A DNA stretch of 64,000 nt from JAIVJZ01 sp035645695 (GTDB lineage: Bacteria > Acidobacteriota > Blastocatellia > Pyrinomonadales > Pyrinomonadaceae). The notes under the pieces were generated by a model, which saw only the letters and a list, made by a program, of their open reading frames with translations, ran no database searches and was not told the DNA's origin. Both the position numbers and the translations under genes were made by a program. Where the stretch lies: positions 35,154 to 99,153 of the forward strand of contig DASQMC010000063.1 of the NCBI GenBank assembly GCA_035645695.1, given 5' to 3'. Below, in pieces: positions 52,652-62,641 of the stretch (position 1 is the first letter of the stretch; every line of letters starts with the position of its first letter).

Positions 52652-53199
52652 AGACTCATCTCCAATTTTTCGTATCTGCGGGGCGGGGGGTTGAAAAAAG
52701 TTGTGAGAAAAACCGTGCGGATGCGCGCCTCGCCGCTTGGAACAAGATTTGCAGAATTAACCTTCCTTGAATCTGAAACTCCCATACCGCCAGAGCGCGA
52801 AGCCGCCGCCATTGAAAATCTAGAAACTGTGATTTGAGCCGGGCAAGTGGCGCACCTGTGTCCGGGAGCGGCGCGCGCGGACTTATAAGGTCTCATTATC
52901 ATGCGCTCTTATTTGCATAATAAGTTTTTTTAGCTTTCAGTTCATTTGCAGTTCAATTACAATGAGCCGCAGTTGTCCCAGGGTTCAGTAGTTTCCGTCC
53001 TTCAATCGTGTTTTCAGATGAATCGTTCGGCGGGTCTGACGTATAGAGTTTGTCTGCGAGTGCGCCGAACGCGCCGGAATTTCCGCCGCGCGAAAGGTAT
53101 GCTTTCAGCGCGGCCATCGCGTGAGCGAGCGACTGTCCCCGCGAACTTCTAAACACAGAAAGTCCAACCCAGTATTCGGATGCTTAAGGAGCCGAGTTC
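52652..53199. other. Long leader region before the TonB receptor, no gene
   Basis: This 548-nt gap contains an AT-rich block (about 52890-52970) that stands out from the GC-rich surroundings and holds TACAAT (52958-52963), a possible -10 box without a convincing -35. No coding frame with family features, RNA fold or heptad repeat was recognised. A promoter and a long 5' leader for the receptor gene are likely (inference). Confidence 0.35.
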
Positions 53200-56100
53200 A
53201 TGAAAATTAATTTTCTCCCGCGATTTTTGTTGTGCCTCGTCCTGTTGACGGGCAGCGTCGGCGGCGCGCTGGCGCAGGGCACGGCTTCACGCGTCACCGG
53301 CACTGTCCTTGACCAGAGCGGAGGCATCGTGCCGGATGCCTCCGTCACGCTCATCAACGAGGGGACGCGGGTGTCTCTCACCACTCAAACCGATTCGACC
53401 GGCAACTACGTCTTCGATGCCGTACAGGTCGGCCTCTACACGGTGACGGTGGAGAGACAGGGATTCAAGAAGTTCGTCACGACCACCAACCAGGTCAACG
53501 TAAACCAGCCCGCGACAATTGACGTAACACTTGAGCCCGGCGGCGTGACCGAAGTCGTGACCGTCGAGGGCTCCGCCGAACTCGTGCAGACGGGTAGCTC
53601 CGGCAACTTCGGCAACACGGTCGAGGAGAAGGCTCTGACGACGCTTCCCATCGTCGGCTCGCGCGGCCGCAATCCGCTCAGCTTTATTCTCTTTCAGCCC
53701 GGCGTGACGCCGGACGCGAACACCGGCGGCGGCGTTCACGTCCACGGCTCGCGCGACCGCGCCTTCAATTTCACCCTCGACGGCATCGACATCAACGACA
53801 CCACGTCCGGCGGCTCGAACTTTACACCCATTCGCGCCAACCCCGATTCGCTTTCGCAGTTTCAGGTCGTCACCGGCAACTTCACCGCCGAACTCGGTCG
53901 TTCGTCGGGCGCTCAGGTAAGTCTCATCACCAAGAGCGGCACGAACGAGTTTCACGGCAACCTCTTCGAGTTCTACCAGACGCCGCGCTTCCACGCGAAC
54001 GAATATCAAAACGGCATCAACACCGTGCTCGTCAACGGGCAGCGCGTGCCGACGGGCAAGCCGCAATTCGTGCAACACATCTTCGGCGGTTCCATCGGCG
54101 GCCCCGTCTACCTCCCGCGCTTCGGCGAGGGCGGCCCGGGAGTCTACAACGGGAAGAATCGCACCTTCTTTTTCGTCAACCTGCAAAATCTGCGCACCAG
54201 CCAGGCCATCCTGAGGAATCGCACGGTTTACACGGAGCAGGCGCGTGCCGGGCGATTCCGCTACGTCGCCAACGGGCAGAACGGGAATTTGCTCTCCAGC
54301 ACGCCGTCCATCGACGCCGCCGGCAACGCGATTCTCCCGACCTGTCCCGCCACGATCACCGCGACCACGCCGAGGTGCATCGCCACATTCAACGTCGCCA
54401 ATAATCCGAACATCCCACTCTCGTTCGACCCGACGACGACGGCTCTCATCGGTCTGACTCCGCTGCCGAATAACTTTACCCTCGGCGACGGTCTCAACAC
54501 GGCGGGCTTCACCTTCGTCGCGCCGCAAACCGAGCGCCAATACGATTTCACCACCAAGATCGATCATTCGTTCAACGAGCGCAACAACATCTACGTGCGC
54601 TACTCGCGCGGCGCGCAGAACACGCTCGGCGACAATGCCAACGGCGGCTTGCAGGCTTTCCCCGGATTGCCGAACATCGTCGATACCTTCCGCTCGCCGC
54701 GCAACCTTGCGGTCAACTACCGCGCGACGCTGTCGCCGAACGTCGTCAACGAGTTTGTCGCCGGGTTCAACCGGTTCACCTTCAGCTTCAATAATCCCGA
54801 CCCCAATGCGGCCATCAATACGCCGGTCATCCTCAACAACGTCACCGACCCGCTCAACGCGTCGCCGAGCGTCAATAACGCGCGCAGGGTCACGACCCGC
54901 CAGTTCGTCGATAATTTGAGTTGGGCGCGCAATGCTCACACGTTCAAGTTCGGCACGAACATTCGCTTGCAGCAGCACGTTGACGACCGCAGTTCGGTGG
55001 CAGGCACTAATACGCGCGAATCCGTCTCGCTCAGCACGGCCAACAACGCAGTCCCCGCCTCATTCGGCACGCGCACGGCCGCGACGACCGGCATCAACAC
55101 AACGGATCGCGGGCGGCTTGAGAGCTACGTCAACGACATCTTCGGGCGCATCGGCTCGATCACGCAGGGCTTCGTCGCCACCGACGACGGATCGGCTTTC
55201 GCTCCGGCCGGCTCGCGTTTTCTCTACGATGCGCGTTATCCCGAACTCGATTTCTACGCGCAGGACACCTGGAAACTTCGTCCTAACTTCACAATTGATT
55301 ACGGCCTCCGCTGGGAAGTGCGCCTCAGCCCGCGCGCTCCGAACGACCTCATTCTGCGGCCGGATCGTCCGGTACGCGTAGGCGAACAGGCGACGAATGC
55401 GTTGAACTTCGTCGAGGGCAAGCTCTACGACGATCAATATAAACAGTTCTCTCCCTCGGTCGGGTTTGCTTACGACCCGTTCGGCACGGGCAAGACTTCC
55501 ATCCGCGCCAACTATCGTCTCGCTTACGACCGCACCAACACGTTCGTCTTTTCGTCCTTCATCTTCCAGAGCGCGCCCGGCCTGACGCGCGCCATCACGG
55601 TGCGCGCCACCGATTCGATTTTTAACGGCGCCAACAATGCGCTGCTGCGCAACGGCCTGCCCGTTTTGAGCGCCACCGACCGCACGCCGCAGCAGTTCCG
55701 CACGCCACCGGCCTTCAGCGTCAACACGCTGACCGTCGTTGACCCTGACCTCAGTTACCCGCGCACGCACCAGTACGGTGTCAGCTTCCAGCGCGACATC
55801 GGCAAGGGCAACGTCGTCGAGGTGAACTACATCGGCCGACAGGGGCGCAAGCTCTTCGGCGGTTACGATGTGAACCAGATGGACATCAACAATAACGGGC
55901 TGCTCGATGCTTTCCGCACGCTGCAAAATCCCGCGACGCGCGCAAGCGTCGTCACCGACCCCAATTTCCTGATCAACCGTCTGCTGGCAGGCGACACGCG
56001 GCTCGGCACTGTGACCGTCGGGGGCGTCAGCCGCCCGGAGACGGGCGCGGAGTTGTTGCTGCGACAGGCTTCCGGCCCCGTGCGCCTGACGCCGGGCGGG

Positions 56101-57057
56101 CCGACCGTCAATAACATCGTGGACGCCGGCGGCGTTGCGAATGCGGCCGCCTTCATCAACGCGGGCGTGCGTTCCAGCAACACCGCCGTCCCGGTCTTTC
56201 AGGCGAACGGCTTCTCGCCGTTCTTCTTCCAGCCCTACCCGCAGTTTTCGGGCGCGGTCAACGTGCTCGACAACAACGACGAATCGCACTACAACGCGCT
56301 CGAAATACAAATCAGCCGTCGCAGCCGCGGCGGGCTGGGCTATCAGGCGAGCTACACGCTGGCGAAGTCCACCGACACGCGTTCCTTCGACCCGACCTTC
56401 GCCATCGCCAACCGGGGCAGTGTTCAGTCCGCCGCCAACACGCCGTTCGACATACGCGACCGCAGGCGCAACCTCGCGCGATCCGATTTCGACCGCCGCC
56501 ACGCGCTGCAAGGTTATTTCACTTATGAATTGCCTTTCGGCAGGAATCGCCGCTTCCTGAGCGATGCCAACGGGTTCGTGGATCGGCTCGTCGGCGGCTT
56601 CGAGTTCGCCGGGATCATGCGAGTCTATTCCGGCCGCCCGTTTACGGTCTTTTCCGGACTCAACACGCTCAGCAACGTCCTGCAATCGCCGGCGAGTTGT
56701 AACGGATGCACCCCCGACATGGGACGCGTCGCGTTGAACGCCGCCGGCCGCAACGCCTTCTTCACCTCCGAACAAACGGCGCAGTTCTTCGCGCCGGCAG
56801 CGGGTGAACTCGGCAACACGGGGCGAAACTTCTTCAATGGCCCCGGCTACTTCCAACTCGACATCACCATCGGCAAGCGCATCAAGTTTGACGAGACGCG
56901 CAATCTGGAACTCCGCATGGAGGCGCAGAACGCCACCAACACGCCCATCTTCGACTTCCCGACCGCCGTCATTTCCAGCACGGCTTTCGGAGTCATTAAT
57001 GACGCCGTGCTCAGTTCTTCACGCAAGGTGCAGTTCGCGGCGAAGTTCAACTTTTAA
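53200..57057 (+). CDS. TonB-dependent receptor, Oar-like (carboxypeptidase-regulatory N-domain)
   Basis: Outer-membrane receptor of 1285 aa. Signal peptide (MKINFLPRFLLCLVLLTGSVGGALAQ), then a carboxypeptidase-regulatory-like domain (ASRVTGTVLDQSGGIVPDASVTLINEG ... YTVTVERQGFKKF), a plug (about 110-260, with LDGIDINDTTSGGSNFTPIRANPDSLSQFQVVTGNFTAELGRSSGAQVSLITKSGTNEFHGNLFEF), and a long beta-barrel ending in AAKFNF with terminal phenylalanine. Such receptors are abundant in Acidobacteriota and take up glycans or peptides; ligand unknown. Confidence 0.95.
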   Translation: MKINFLPRFLLCLVLLTGSVGGALAQGTASRVTGTVLDQSGGIVPDASVTLINEGTRVSLTTQTDSTGNYVFDAVQVGLYTVTVERQGFKKFVTTTNQVNVNQPATIDVTLEPGGVTEVVTVEGSAELVQTGSSGNFGNTVEEKALTTLPIVGSRGRNPLSFILFQPGVTPDANTGGGVHVHGSRDRAFNFTLDGIDINDTTSGGSNFTPIRANPDSLSQFQVVTGNFTAELGRSSGAQVSLITKSGTNEFHGNLFEFYQTPRFHANEYQNGINTVLVNGQRVPTGKPQFVQHIFGGSIGGPVYLPRFGEGGPGVYNGKNRTFFFVNLQNLRTSQAILRNRTVYTEQARAGRFRYVANGQNGNLLSSTPSIDAAGNAILPTCPATITATTPRCIATFNVANNPNIPLSFDPTTTALIGLTPLPNNFTLGDGLNTAGFTFVAPQTERQYDFTTKIDHSFNERNNIYVRYSRGAQNTLGDNANGGLQAFPGLPNIVDTFRSPRNLAVNYRATLSPNVVNEFVAGFNRFTFSFNNPDPNAAINTPVILNNVTDPLNASPSVNNARRVTTRQFVDNLSWARNAHTFKFGTNIRLQQHVDDRSSVAGTNTRESVSLSTANNAVPASFGTRTAATTGINTTDRGRLESYVNDIFGRIGSITQGFVATDDGSAFAPAGSRFLYDARYPELDFYAQDTWKLRPNFTIDYGLRWEVRLSPRAPNDLILRPDRPVRVGEQATNALNFVEGKLYDDQYKQFSPSVGFAYDPFGTGKTSIRANYRLAYDRTNTFVFSSFIFQSAPGLTRAITVRATDSIFNGANNALLRNGLPVLSATDRTPQQFRTPPAFSVNTLTVVDPDLSYPRTHQYGVSFQRDIGKGNVVEVNYIGRQGRKLFGGYDVNQMDINNNGLLDAFRTLQNPATRASVVTDPNFLINRLLAGDTRLGTVTVGGVSRPETGAELLLRQASGPVRLTPGGPTVNNIVDAGGVANAAAFINAGVRSSNTAVPVFQANGFSPFFFQPYPQFSGAVNVLDNNDESHYNALEIQISRRSRGGLGYQASYTLAKSTDTRSFDPTFAIANRGSVQSAANTPFDIRDRRRNLARSDFDRRHALQGYFTYELPFGRNRRFLSDANGFVDRLVGGFEFAGIMRVYSGRPFTVFSGLNTLSNVLQSPASCNGCTPDMGRVALNAAGRNAFFTSEQTAQFFAPAAGELGNTGRNFFNGPGYFQLDITIGKRIKFDETRNLELRMEAQNATNTPIFDFPTAVISSTAFGVINDAVLSSSRKVQFAAKFNF

Positions 57058-57065
57058 GCAACCAC

Positions 57066-57106
57066 GCGAGCGGCAACCCTCCCGGCTGTTGAGGGTTGCC
57101 GCTCGC
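57066..57106. terminator. Hairpin after the first TonB receptor
   Basis: GCGAGCGGCAACCCTC (57066-57081) and GAGGGTTGCCGCTCGC (57091-57106) form a perfect 16-bp stem with a 9-nt loop. No U-tract follows, so it may slow decay of the receptor mRNA or reduce read-through into the D-aminoacylase rather than fully terminate. Confidence 0.6.
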
Positions 57107-57131
57107 ACGTCAATTTAACGAAGACCGTTTG

Positions 57132-58784
57132 ATGTTGAAACAAACACTGCCCCCGCGCATCGCGCTGTTTCACCTCCTGTTCGTGGCATTGATCTGCGCG
57201 CTTCCCGCCACGACCCAACGCGCACAATCCGACCGGCCGACCGCCGACAGGAAATCACCCGCCTACGATCTCGTCATCACAAACGGGCGCATCGTCGATG
57301 GCACGGGCAATCCGTGGTTTCGCGCCGACATTGCCGTCAAGGACGGGCGCATCGCGCGTATCGGTCACATCGCCCCCACGGACGCGCTCGTCTCTGTTGA
57401 CGCGCGCAATCAGATCGTCGCGCCCGGCTTCATAGACGTACACACGCACGCCGAAGGCATCTACAACCAACCCGCCGCAGAGAACTTCGTCCGCATGGGC
57501 GTGACCTCGCTCGTCACGGGCAACTGCGGATCGTCGGCAACGGACATCGGCGAATTCCTCGGGCGCTCGGGCCAGCAGCCGCTCGCCGTCAACCTCGCCA
57601 CGTTGATCGCGCACGGCGACGTGCGTCGCAAAGTGATGGGGTTGGAAGCGCGCGCGCCGTCGGCCGAAGAGTTGCAAAAGATGGAGGCCATGGTCGAACA
57701 GGGAATGCGCGACGGCGCGCTTGGTCTCTCGACCGGACTCATCTACGTGCCCGGCACTTTCGCCAAGACCGACGAGGTGACGGCGCTTGCGCGCGTCGCC
57801 GCCCGTCACGGCGGAATCTACGCCACGCACATGCGCAACGAGGGCGAGCGCGTCCTTGAGGCCATCCGCGAGAGCATCGAGATCGGCGAGCGTGCGAATT
57901 TGCCCGTCGAGATTTCGCATTTCAAGATCAGTAACAAAAAACTATGGGGACAGACGCAGGCCACCATCGGGCTTATACGCGAAGCGCGCGGGCGCGGCCT
58001 GCAAGTAACGGTTGACCAGTACGCCTACACGGCGAGTTCTACCTCGCTCGATTCGCGCTTGCCGAGTTGGGTGCTCGAAGGCGGGCGCGAGGCCGGAAAG
58101 ACCCGGCTCGCAGACCCGGCCGTGCGCTCGCGCGTCGTGGCCGAACTCAAGGATTCGCTCAAACGCAGCGGCTTCAAAGATTTTGCCTACGCCGTGGTGG
58201 CGAGCTATGCGAAGAACCCGGCTTTCAACGGCAAGTCCATCGCGGCAATCGCGAAAGAGGCGCGCGGCAAAGCGGACATCGCCAGCCAGATCGAACAGAT
58301 ACTTGAGATGTATACGGAAGGGGGCGCGGGGATGGTCTATCACAGCATGGGCGAACAGGACGTGCAGGCCATCATGCGCGAACCGTTCACCATGATCGCG
58401 TCCGATAGCGGCGTGCGCCGCTTCGGCGAGGGCGCGCCGCACCCGCGCGGCTACGGCAACAACGCGCGCGTGCTCGGTCATTACGTGCGCGAGTTGCGCG
58501 TTCTAACGCTCGAAGACGCCATACGCAAAATGACCTCGCTCCCGGCTCAGACCTTTCACCTGCGCGACCGCGGACTCGTGCGCGAAGGCTTCGCCGCCGA
58601 CCTCGTCATCTTCGACGAAACGGCAATCGCCGACCGCGCCACCTTCGAGCAGCCGCACCAGTACCCTACGGGCATCAGCCACGTGCTCGTCAACGGGCGG
58701 CCGGTGTACGCGAACGGGCAGATGACGCCCGCTCGTCCGGGCGTATCGTTACGACGCGGCCAATTTGTCGAGGCCGCTAAATAG
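57132..58784 (+). CDS. Exported D-aminoacylase / N-acyl-D-amino-acid deacylase
   Basis: 550 aa from ATG 57132. A signal peptide (RIALFHLLFVALICALPATTQRAQ) directs export. Amidohydrolase fold: YDLVITNGRIVDGTGNPWFRADIAVKDGRIARIG, metal-binding APGFIDVHTHAEG (near 104-109), SLVTGNCGSS with the bridging cysteine, GALGLSTGLIYVPGTFAKTDE, ATHMRNEGERVLEAI, EISHFKIS, and MIASDSGVRRFG ... HPRGYGNNARVLGHYVRE. It frees D-amino acids from N-acyl forms, possibly peptidoglycan-derived. It lies between two TonB receptors. Confidence 0.93.
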   Translation: MLKQTLPPRIALFHLLFVALICALPATTQRAQSDRPTADRKSPAYDLVITNGRIVDGTGNPWFRADIAVKDGRIARIGHIAPTDALVSVDARNQIVAPGFIDVHTHAEGIYNQPAAENFVRMGVTSLVTGNCGSSATDIGEFLGRSGQQPLAVNLATLIAHGDVRRKVMGLEARAPSAEELQKMEAMVEQGMRDGALGLSTGLIYVPGTFAKTDEVTALARVAARHGGIYATHMRNEGERVLEAIRESIEIGERANLPVEISHFKISNKKLWGQTQATIGLIREARGRGLQVTVDQYAYTASSTSLDSRLPSWVLEGGREAGKTRLADPAVRSRVVAELKDSLKRSGFKDFAYAVVASYAKNPAFNGKSIAAIAKEARGKADIASQIEQILEMYTEGGAGMVYHSMGEQDVQAIMREPFTMIASDSGVRRFGEGAPHPRGYGNNARVLGHYVRELRVLTLEDAIRKMTSLPAQTFHLRDRGLVREGFAADLVIFDETAIADRATFEQPHQYPTGISHVLVNGRPVYANGQMTPARPGVSLRRGQFVEAAK

Positions 58785-58994
58785 ATCGTGGAGATAGTGT
58801 CGAAAGCCGTCCGCGATGATCTGCGACGCGCAAGCTGTAATCCGCGGCCGGTCTGGCGCCCGAATCCTTGCGGGATGCTTTGGATAGTTGAAGTGTTTTT
58901 CAGACACACGCTTAGAGAAGCGAAGATTTCAGAGCGTGACCGGGGTCTGACTTTCGATTTTAAACCTGTCATTACAGGAGAGGAGTTATCAGTT

Positions 58995-61900
58995 ATGAAT
59001 AAGCATTTGAAAGACAGACTGGTCAGGGGGTTGCTCGCCCTCGCCGTCTGTATATGCTTCGCCGGCAGCGCGCACGCGCAGGTCACGGAGACCGCCGCCG
59101 AAGTTAACGGTCAGGTGACGGATGCGACGGGCGCGGCCATCCCCGGCGCATCCGTCGTCGTCGTGAGCGATACGACCGGGCAGGAGCGCCGCACGCAGAC
59201 GAACGACGACGGCTCATACCGCATCTCGCCGCTCGAACCCGGAACTTATACCCTGACGGTCGAGCAGGCGAACTTCAAGCGGCACGTCGAGACGGGGCTT
59301 ATCCTGAACGCCAAAGACCGACGCCTGCTGAGCGTCGCGCTCGAAGCGGGCAACGTCAGCGAAGTCGTCACGGTGACGAGCGAGCAGAACGTCGTGCAGG
59401 ACAGCCCGACCCAGCAGACGCTCATCTCCGGCACGCAAGTGGTGGAAATTCCACTCGTCAATCGCGACTTCACGAAGCTCCTGGAGTTGGTGCCGGGTAT
59501 CAGTTCCGACCTGGCGGACGAAACCAATTTTGGTCTGACTAACGTGGTCAGCGTCTCGATCAACGGGATGCGGCGCAACGGCGTCAACTACCTCGTTGAC
59601 GGCGTGTCCAATACCGATGTCGGTTCCAACATCACGCTGCTCTCGACGCCGACGGTCGATTCGATCAAAGAGTTCAAAGTCCTCAGTTCTAACTACACGG
59701 CCGAGGTAGGCCGCTCGGGCAGCGGCACGGTGACGGTCGTGACGCGCGGCGGCGAGAACAACTTCCACGGCTCGATCTACGACTTCGCGCGCAACGACCG
59801 CTTCAACGCGAACACTTTCTTCAACAATCGCCTGGGACGCCGCGCCGACGGCACGCCCGTGGCGCGGACGCCGCGCCTGCGCTATCACAACTTCGGCGGA
59901 ACGTTCAGCGGGCCGGTTCACCTGCCGCGCTTCGGCGAGGGCGGCCCGGCCACCTACAGCGGCAAGGACAAGACCTTTTTCTTCTTTTCGCACGAGCAGC
60001 GACGCGTCACGCGCGGCATCACGGAATCAACGGCCACCGTCCCGAGCATCGCGCAACGCACGGGCAACTTCTCGCAGAACCTCGCCGCGCCGCTCTTCTT
60101 TACGACCGCCGGTACGGGTTCTTGCACCACGCCGGGCACCGGAACCTGTTCCAACAACCCCGTGACCGTCATCGACACGAGCGGTGCGACCGTACAGGCG
60201 CGCACGGGCATGATCTTCCGCCAGTCGGACGGGCGCGCCTACGCCGGGAACATCATCCCCACGAGCGATTTCGACCCGCGTGCGCTGGCGTTGCTGGCGG
60301 GCTTCCCCTCTCCCAACAGCGGGACGAACAGCCTCACCTTCTCGCCGATCAATGCGCTCAAAACACGGCAGGAAACCCTTCGCATCGATCACAATATCAA
60401 CAACGATCACAGGCTCTTCGGACGCTACACGCAAGACCGTAGCCAGACGCAGGAACCGGGCGGCCTCTTCACCGGCATCGCCCTGCCGAACATCGCCACC
60501 ACGGACACGAGCGTCCCCGGCAGGACATTCGTCGCATCGCTTACGAGCGTGCTGTCGACGACCCTCGTCAACGAAGTGACTTACAACTACTCGGGCAATC
60601 ACATCACCTCCGAGGTGGTGGGGCGCAGCCGCAGGGCTGACTATCCCGGCAGCGGCGCAATTCCCGAAGTCTTCACGGAGAATAACGCGGGCGTTATCCC
60701 GAGCATCGGCATCACCGGAATCTCCACCCTCGGCGGGCTGCAAGGCTTCGACATCGTCTATCGCAACCATGTGGTGCGCGACATCGTCACCTGGACGCGC
60801 GGCAGCCACACGATCAAGTTCGGCGGCGAAATCTCCTTCGAGGGCAAGGACGAGAATGCCAACAACGTGACGCAGGGCAGTTTCTCCTTCACGGGCGTGA
60901 GGACGCGCGGCAATTCGACGACGGGAGTCGCGCTGGCGACGACCGGCGTCGCCCTGGCGGATTTTCTCCTCGGGCGCGCCGAGACCTACTTTGAAGACGA
61001 GCGCGACGTGACCGTCAACCTGATCTTCGGGCGGCGCGAGTTCTTCGTGCAGGACACCTGGAAGGTTCGCCCGAACCTGACGCTCGATTACGGCGTCCGC
61101 TATCAGTATTTCGTGCCGGTCAGGGATCAAAACAACGTGCTCACCTCGTTCGACCCGGCGCTCTACAATGCCGCGCAACGGCCGACCTGCGCCAATGCCG
61201 CCTGCACCTCGCTTTTGCGTAACACGGGCAATGAATTGAACGGGATCGCCGTCGCGGGCGGAAGCTCACGCTTCGGCGAGCGCGTCAATCCGAGCGACAA
61301 GAATAACTTCAGCCCGCGCATCGGGTTCTCGTTCGATCCGTTCTCCAAAGGCAAGACGGTGATTCGCGCGGGCTATGGTCTCTACTACGACCAGCCGCTC
61401 GTCGGCATCTTCGAGCAGAACGCCTTCGTCAATCCGCCTTTCAACAACCGCGCCACCTTCACCGGAACCGGCGTCACGCTGGCTGCTCCGAACGGCGGCG
61501 CGCTCGGCAACCTTCCCATCAGAAGCCTGATCGCCAGCGCCCCTGATTTCCAGACGCCCACGATCCAGCAATGGTCGCTCGGCGTCCAGCAGGAGATTTT
61601 CAGGAACGCCGTGGCCGAGTTGAGCTATGTCGGCACGAAAGGCGACAACCTGATTCGCCAGCGCGACATCAACTTCGTGACGCCCCAGCAGTACGCCGCG
61701 GCTCAGCCGCCGGGCTGCACCGGCGGGACGACGACCTGCATCAACCTGTTGCGCCCGTTTGTCGGCTACGGCACGATCAATTACCGCGAGACGAGCGCAA
61801 AATCGCGTTATCACGGCCTGCTCTCGTCGCTCAGTTATCGTTTCGGCAACGGCCTCTCGCTGACGGCTTCATACACCTTCAGCAAGAACCTGACCGATGC

Positions 61901-62531
61901 GACCAACGACCGCGACGCCATCGACAATCCGCAGAACCCGTTCAACCTGCGCGCCGAGTACGCCGAGGCGCGCACTTCACGCCCGCACATTTTCGCCGCC
62001 AGCTACGTCTACGAGTTTCCGTTCTTCACGCGCGACCCGAACGCGTTGAAGCGCGCCTTCCTCGGCGGCTGGCAAATCGCCGGTATCACCAATATCGAAT
62101 CGGGTGCGCCGGTTCCGCGCGTTGCCAATCTGAACTCGCAGGCCGGTCTGCTCGGAACATATCCGAACGTCATCGCCGACCCGCAAGGCGGACGCGCAGG
62201 CCAGATCGATCCGGTCAGCGGCCTCCCGTTCATCTTCAACCCGGATGCTTTCACCGCCCCGGCGGTCGGCACGTTCGGCAACGCGCCGCGCTCCTTCGCG
62301 CGTTTGCCGGGTCGCAACAACACTAACCTCACTTTGTCGAAGAACATCTACTTCGACGATGAGAGGGGCTTCCGCCTGCAACTGCGCGCCGAAGCATTCA
62401 ACGTCTTCAACCACACGCAGTTCCTGCTTGCCCCCGGCAACGCGACGACTGTCGGAACGACCACCTTCGCACGCCCGACCGGAACCCGGTTGCCGCGTGA
62501 ATTTCAGTTCGGCGCGAAGTTGCAGTTCTAG
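58995..62531 (+). CDS. TonB-dependent receptor, Oar-like, second copy
   Basis: 1178 aa from ATG 58995, preceded by GGAGAGGAG about 10 nt upstream. Signal peptide (LVRGLLALAVCICFAGSAHAQ), carboxypeptidase-regulatory-like domain (AEVNGQVTDATGAAIPGASVVVVSDTTGQERRTQTNDDGSYRISPLEPGTYTLTVEQANFKRHV), plug (VVEIPLVNRDFTKLLELVPGISSD ... VDGVSNTDVGSNITLLSTPTVDSIKEFKVLSSNYTAEVGRSGSGTVTVVTRGGENNFHG), barrel ending GAKLQF. It shares architecture but little barrel sequence with the receptor at 53200, so the two probably bind different ligands. Confidence 0.95.
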   Translation: MNKHLKDRLVRGLLALAVCICFAGSAHAQVTETAAEVNGQVTDATGAAIPGASVVVVSDTTGQERRTQTNDDGSYRISPLEPGTYTLTVEQANFKRHVETGLILNAKDRRLLSVALEAGNVSEVVTVTSEQNVVQDSPTQQTLISGTQVVEIPLVNRDFTKLLELVPGISSDLADETNFGLTNVVSVSINGMRRNGVNYLVDGVSNTDVGSNITLLSTPTVDSIKEFKVLSSNYTAEVGRSGSGTVTVVTRGGENNFHGSIYDFARNDRFNANTFFNNRLGRRADGTPVARTPRLRYHNFGGTFSGPVHLPRFGEGGPATYSGKDKTFFFFSHEQRRVTRGITESTATVPSIAQRTGNFSQNLAAPLFFTTAGTGSCTTPGTGTCSNNPVTVIDTSGATVQARTGMIFRQSDGRAYAGNIIPTSDFDPRALALLAGFPSPNSGTNSLTFSPINALKTRQETLRIDHNINNDHRLFGRYTQDRSQTQEPGGLFTGIALPNIATTDTSVPGRTFVASLTSVLSTTLVNEVTYNYSGNHITSEVVGRSRRADYPGSGAIPEVFTENNAGVIPSIGITGISTLGGLQGFDIVYRNHVVRDIVTWTRGSHTIKFGGEISFEGKDENANNVTQGSFSFTGVRTRGNSTTGVALATTGVALADFLLGRAETYFEDERDVTVNLIFGRREFFVQDTWKVRPNLTLDYGVRYQYFVPVRDQNNVLTSFDPALYNAAQRPTCANAACTSLLRNTGNELNGIAVAGGSSRFGERVNPSDKNNFSPRIGFSFDPFSKGKTVIRAGYGLYYDQPLVGIFEQNAFVNPPFNNRATFTGTGVTLAAPNGGALGNLPIRSLIASAPDFQTPTIQQWSLGVQQEIFRNAVAELSYVGTKGDNLIRQRDINFVTPQQYAAAQPPGCTGGTTTCINLLRPFVGYGTINYRETSAKSRYHGLLSSLSYRFGNGLSLTASYTFSKNLTDATNDRDAIDNPQNPFNLRAEYAEARTSRPHIFAASYVYEFPFFTRDPNALKRAFLGGWQIAGITNIESGAPVPRVANLNSQAGLLGTYPNVIADPQGGRAGQIDPVSGLPFIFNPDAFTAPAVGTFGNAPRSFARLPGRNNTNLTLSKNIYFDDERGFRLQLRAEAFNVFNHTQFLLAPGNATTVGTTTFARPTGTRLPREFQFGAKLQF

Positions 62532-62551
62532 CGCCCGGCTGTTCCATGAGA

Positions 62552-62599
62552 CGCAAATGCCCGCGAACCTACACGGCTTCGCGGGCATTTGCGCTTTTC
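62552..62599 (+). terminator. Rho-independent terminator after the second receptor
   Basis: CGCAAATGCCCGCGAA (62552-62567) and TTCGCGGGCATTTGCG (62578-62593) form a perfect 16-bp stem with a 10-nt loop, followed by CTTTTC. It ends the receptor transcript before the convergent TPR gene. Confidence 0.85.
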
Positions 62600-62641
62600 T
62601 ACAGTACGGAGCATGTCCGGAGCGCCGTTCGCACCGGGCAT

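Noticed and set aside
55060..56856. Long minus-strand open frame of about 600 codons inside the first TonB receptor
   Set aside because: It is antisense to a gene with clear domains. High GC and codon bias leave the opposite strand open, and its translation is Arg/Glu/Val-rich with no family feature.
57066..57106. Member of the heptad hairpin family
   Set aside because: The stem is perfect but shows no 7-nt period, so I treat it as an ordinary hairpin.
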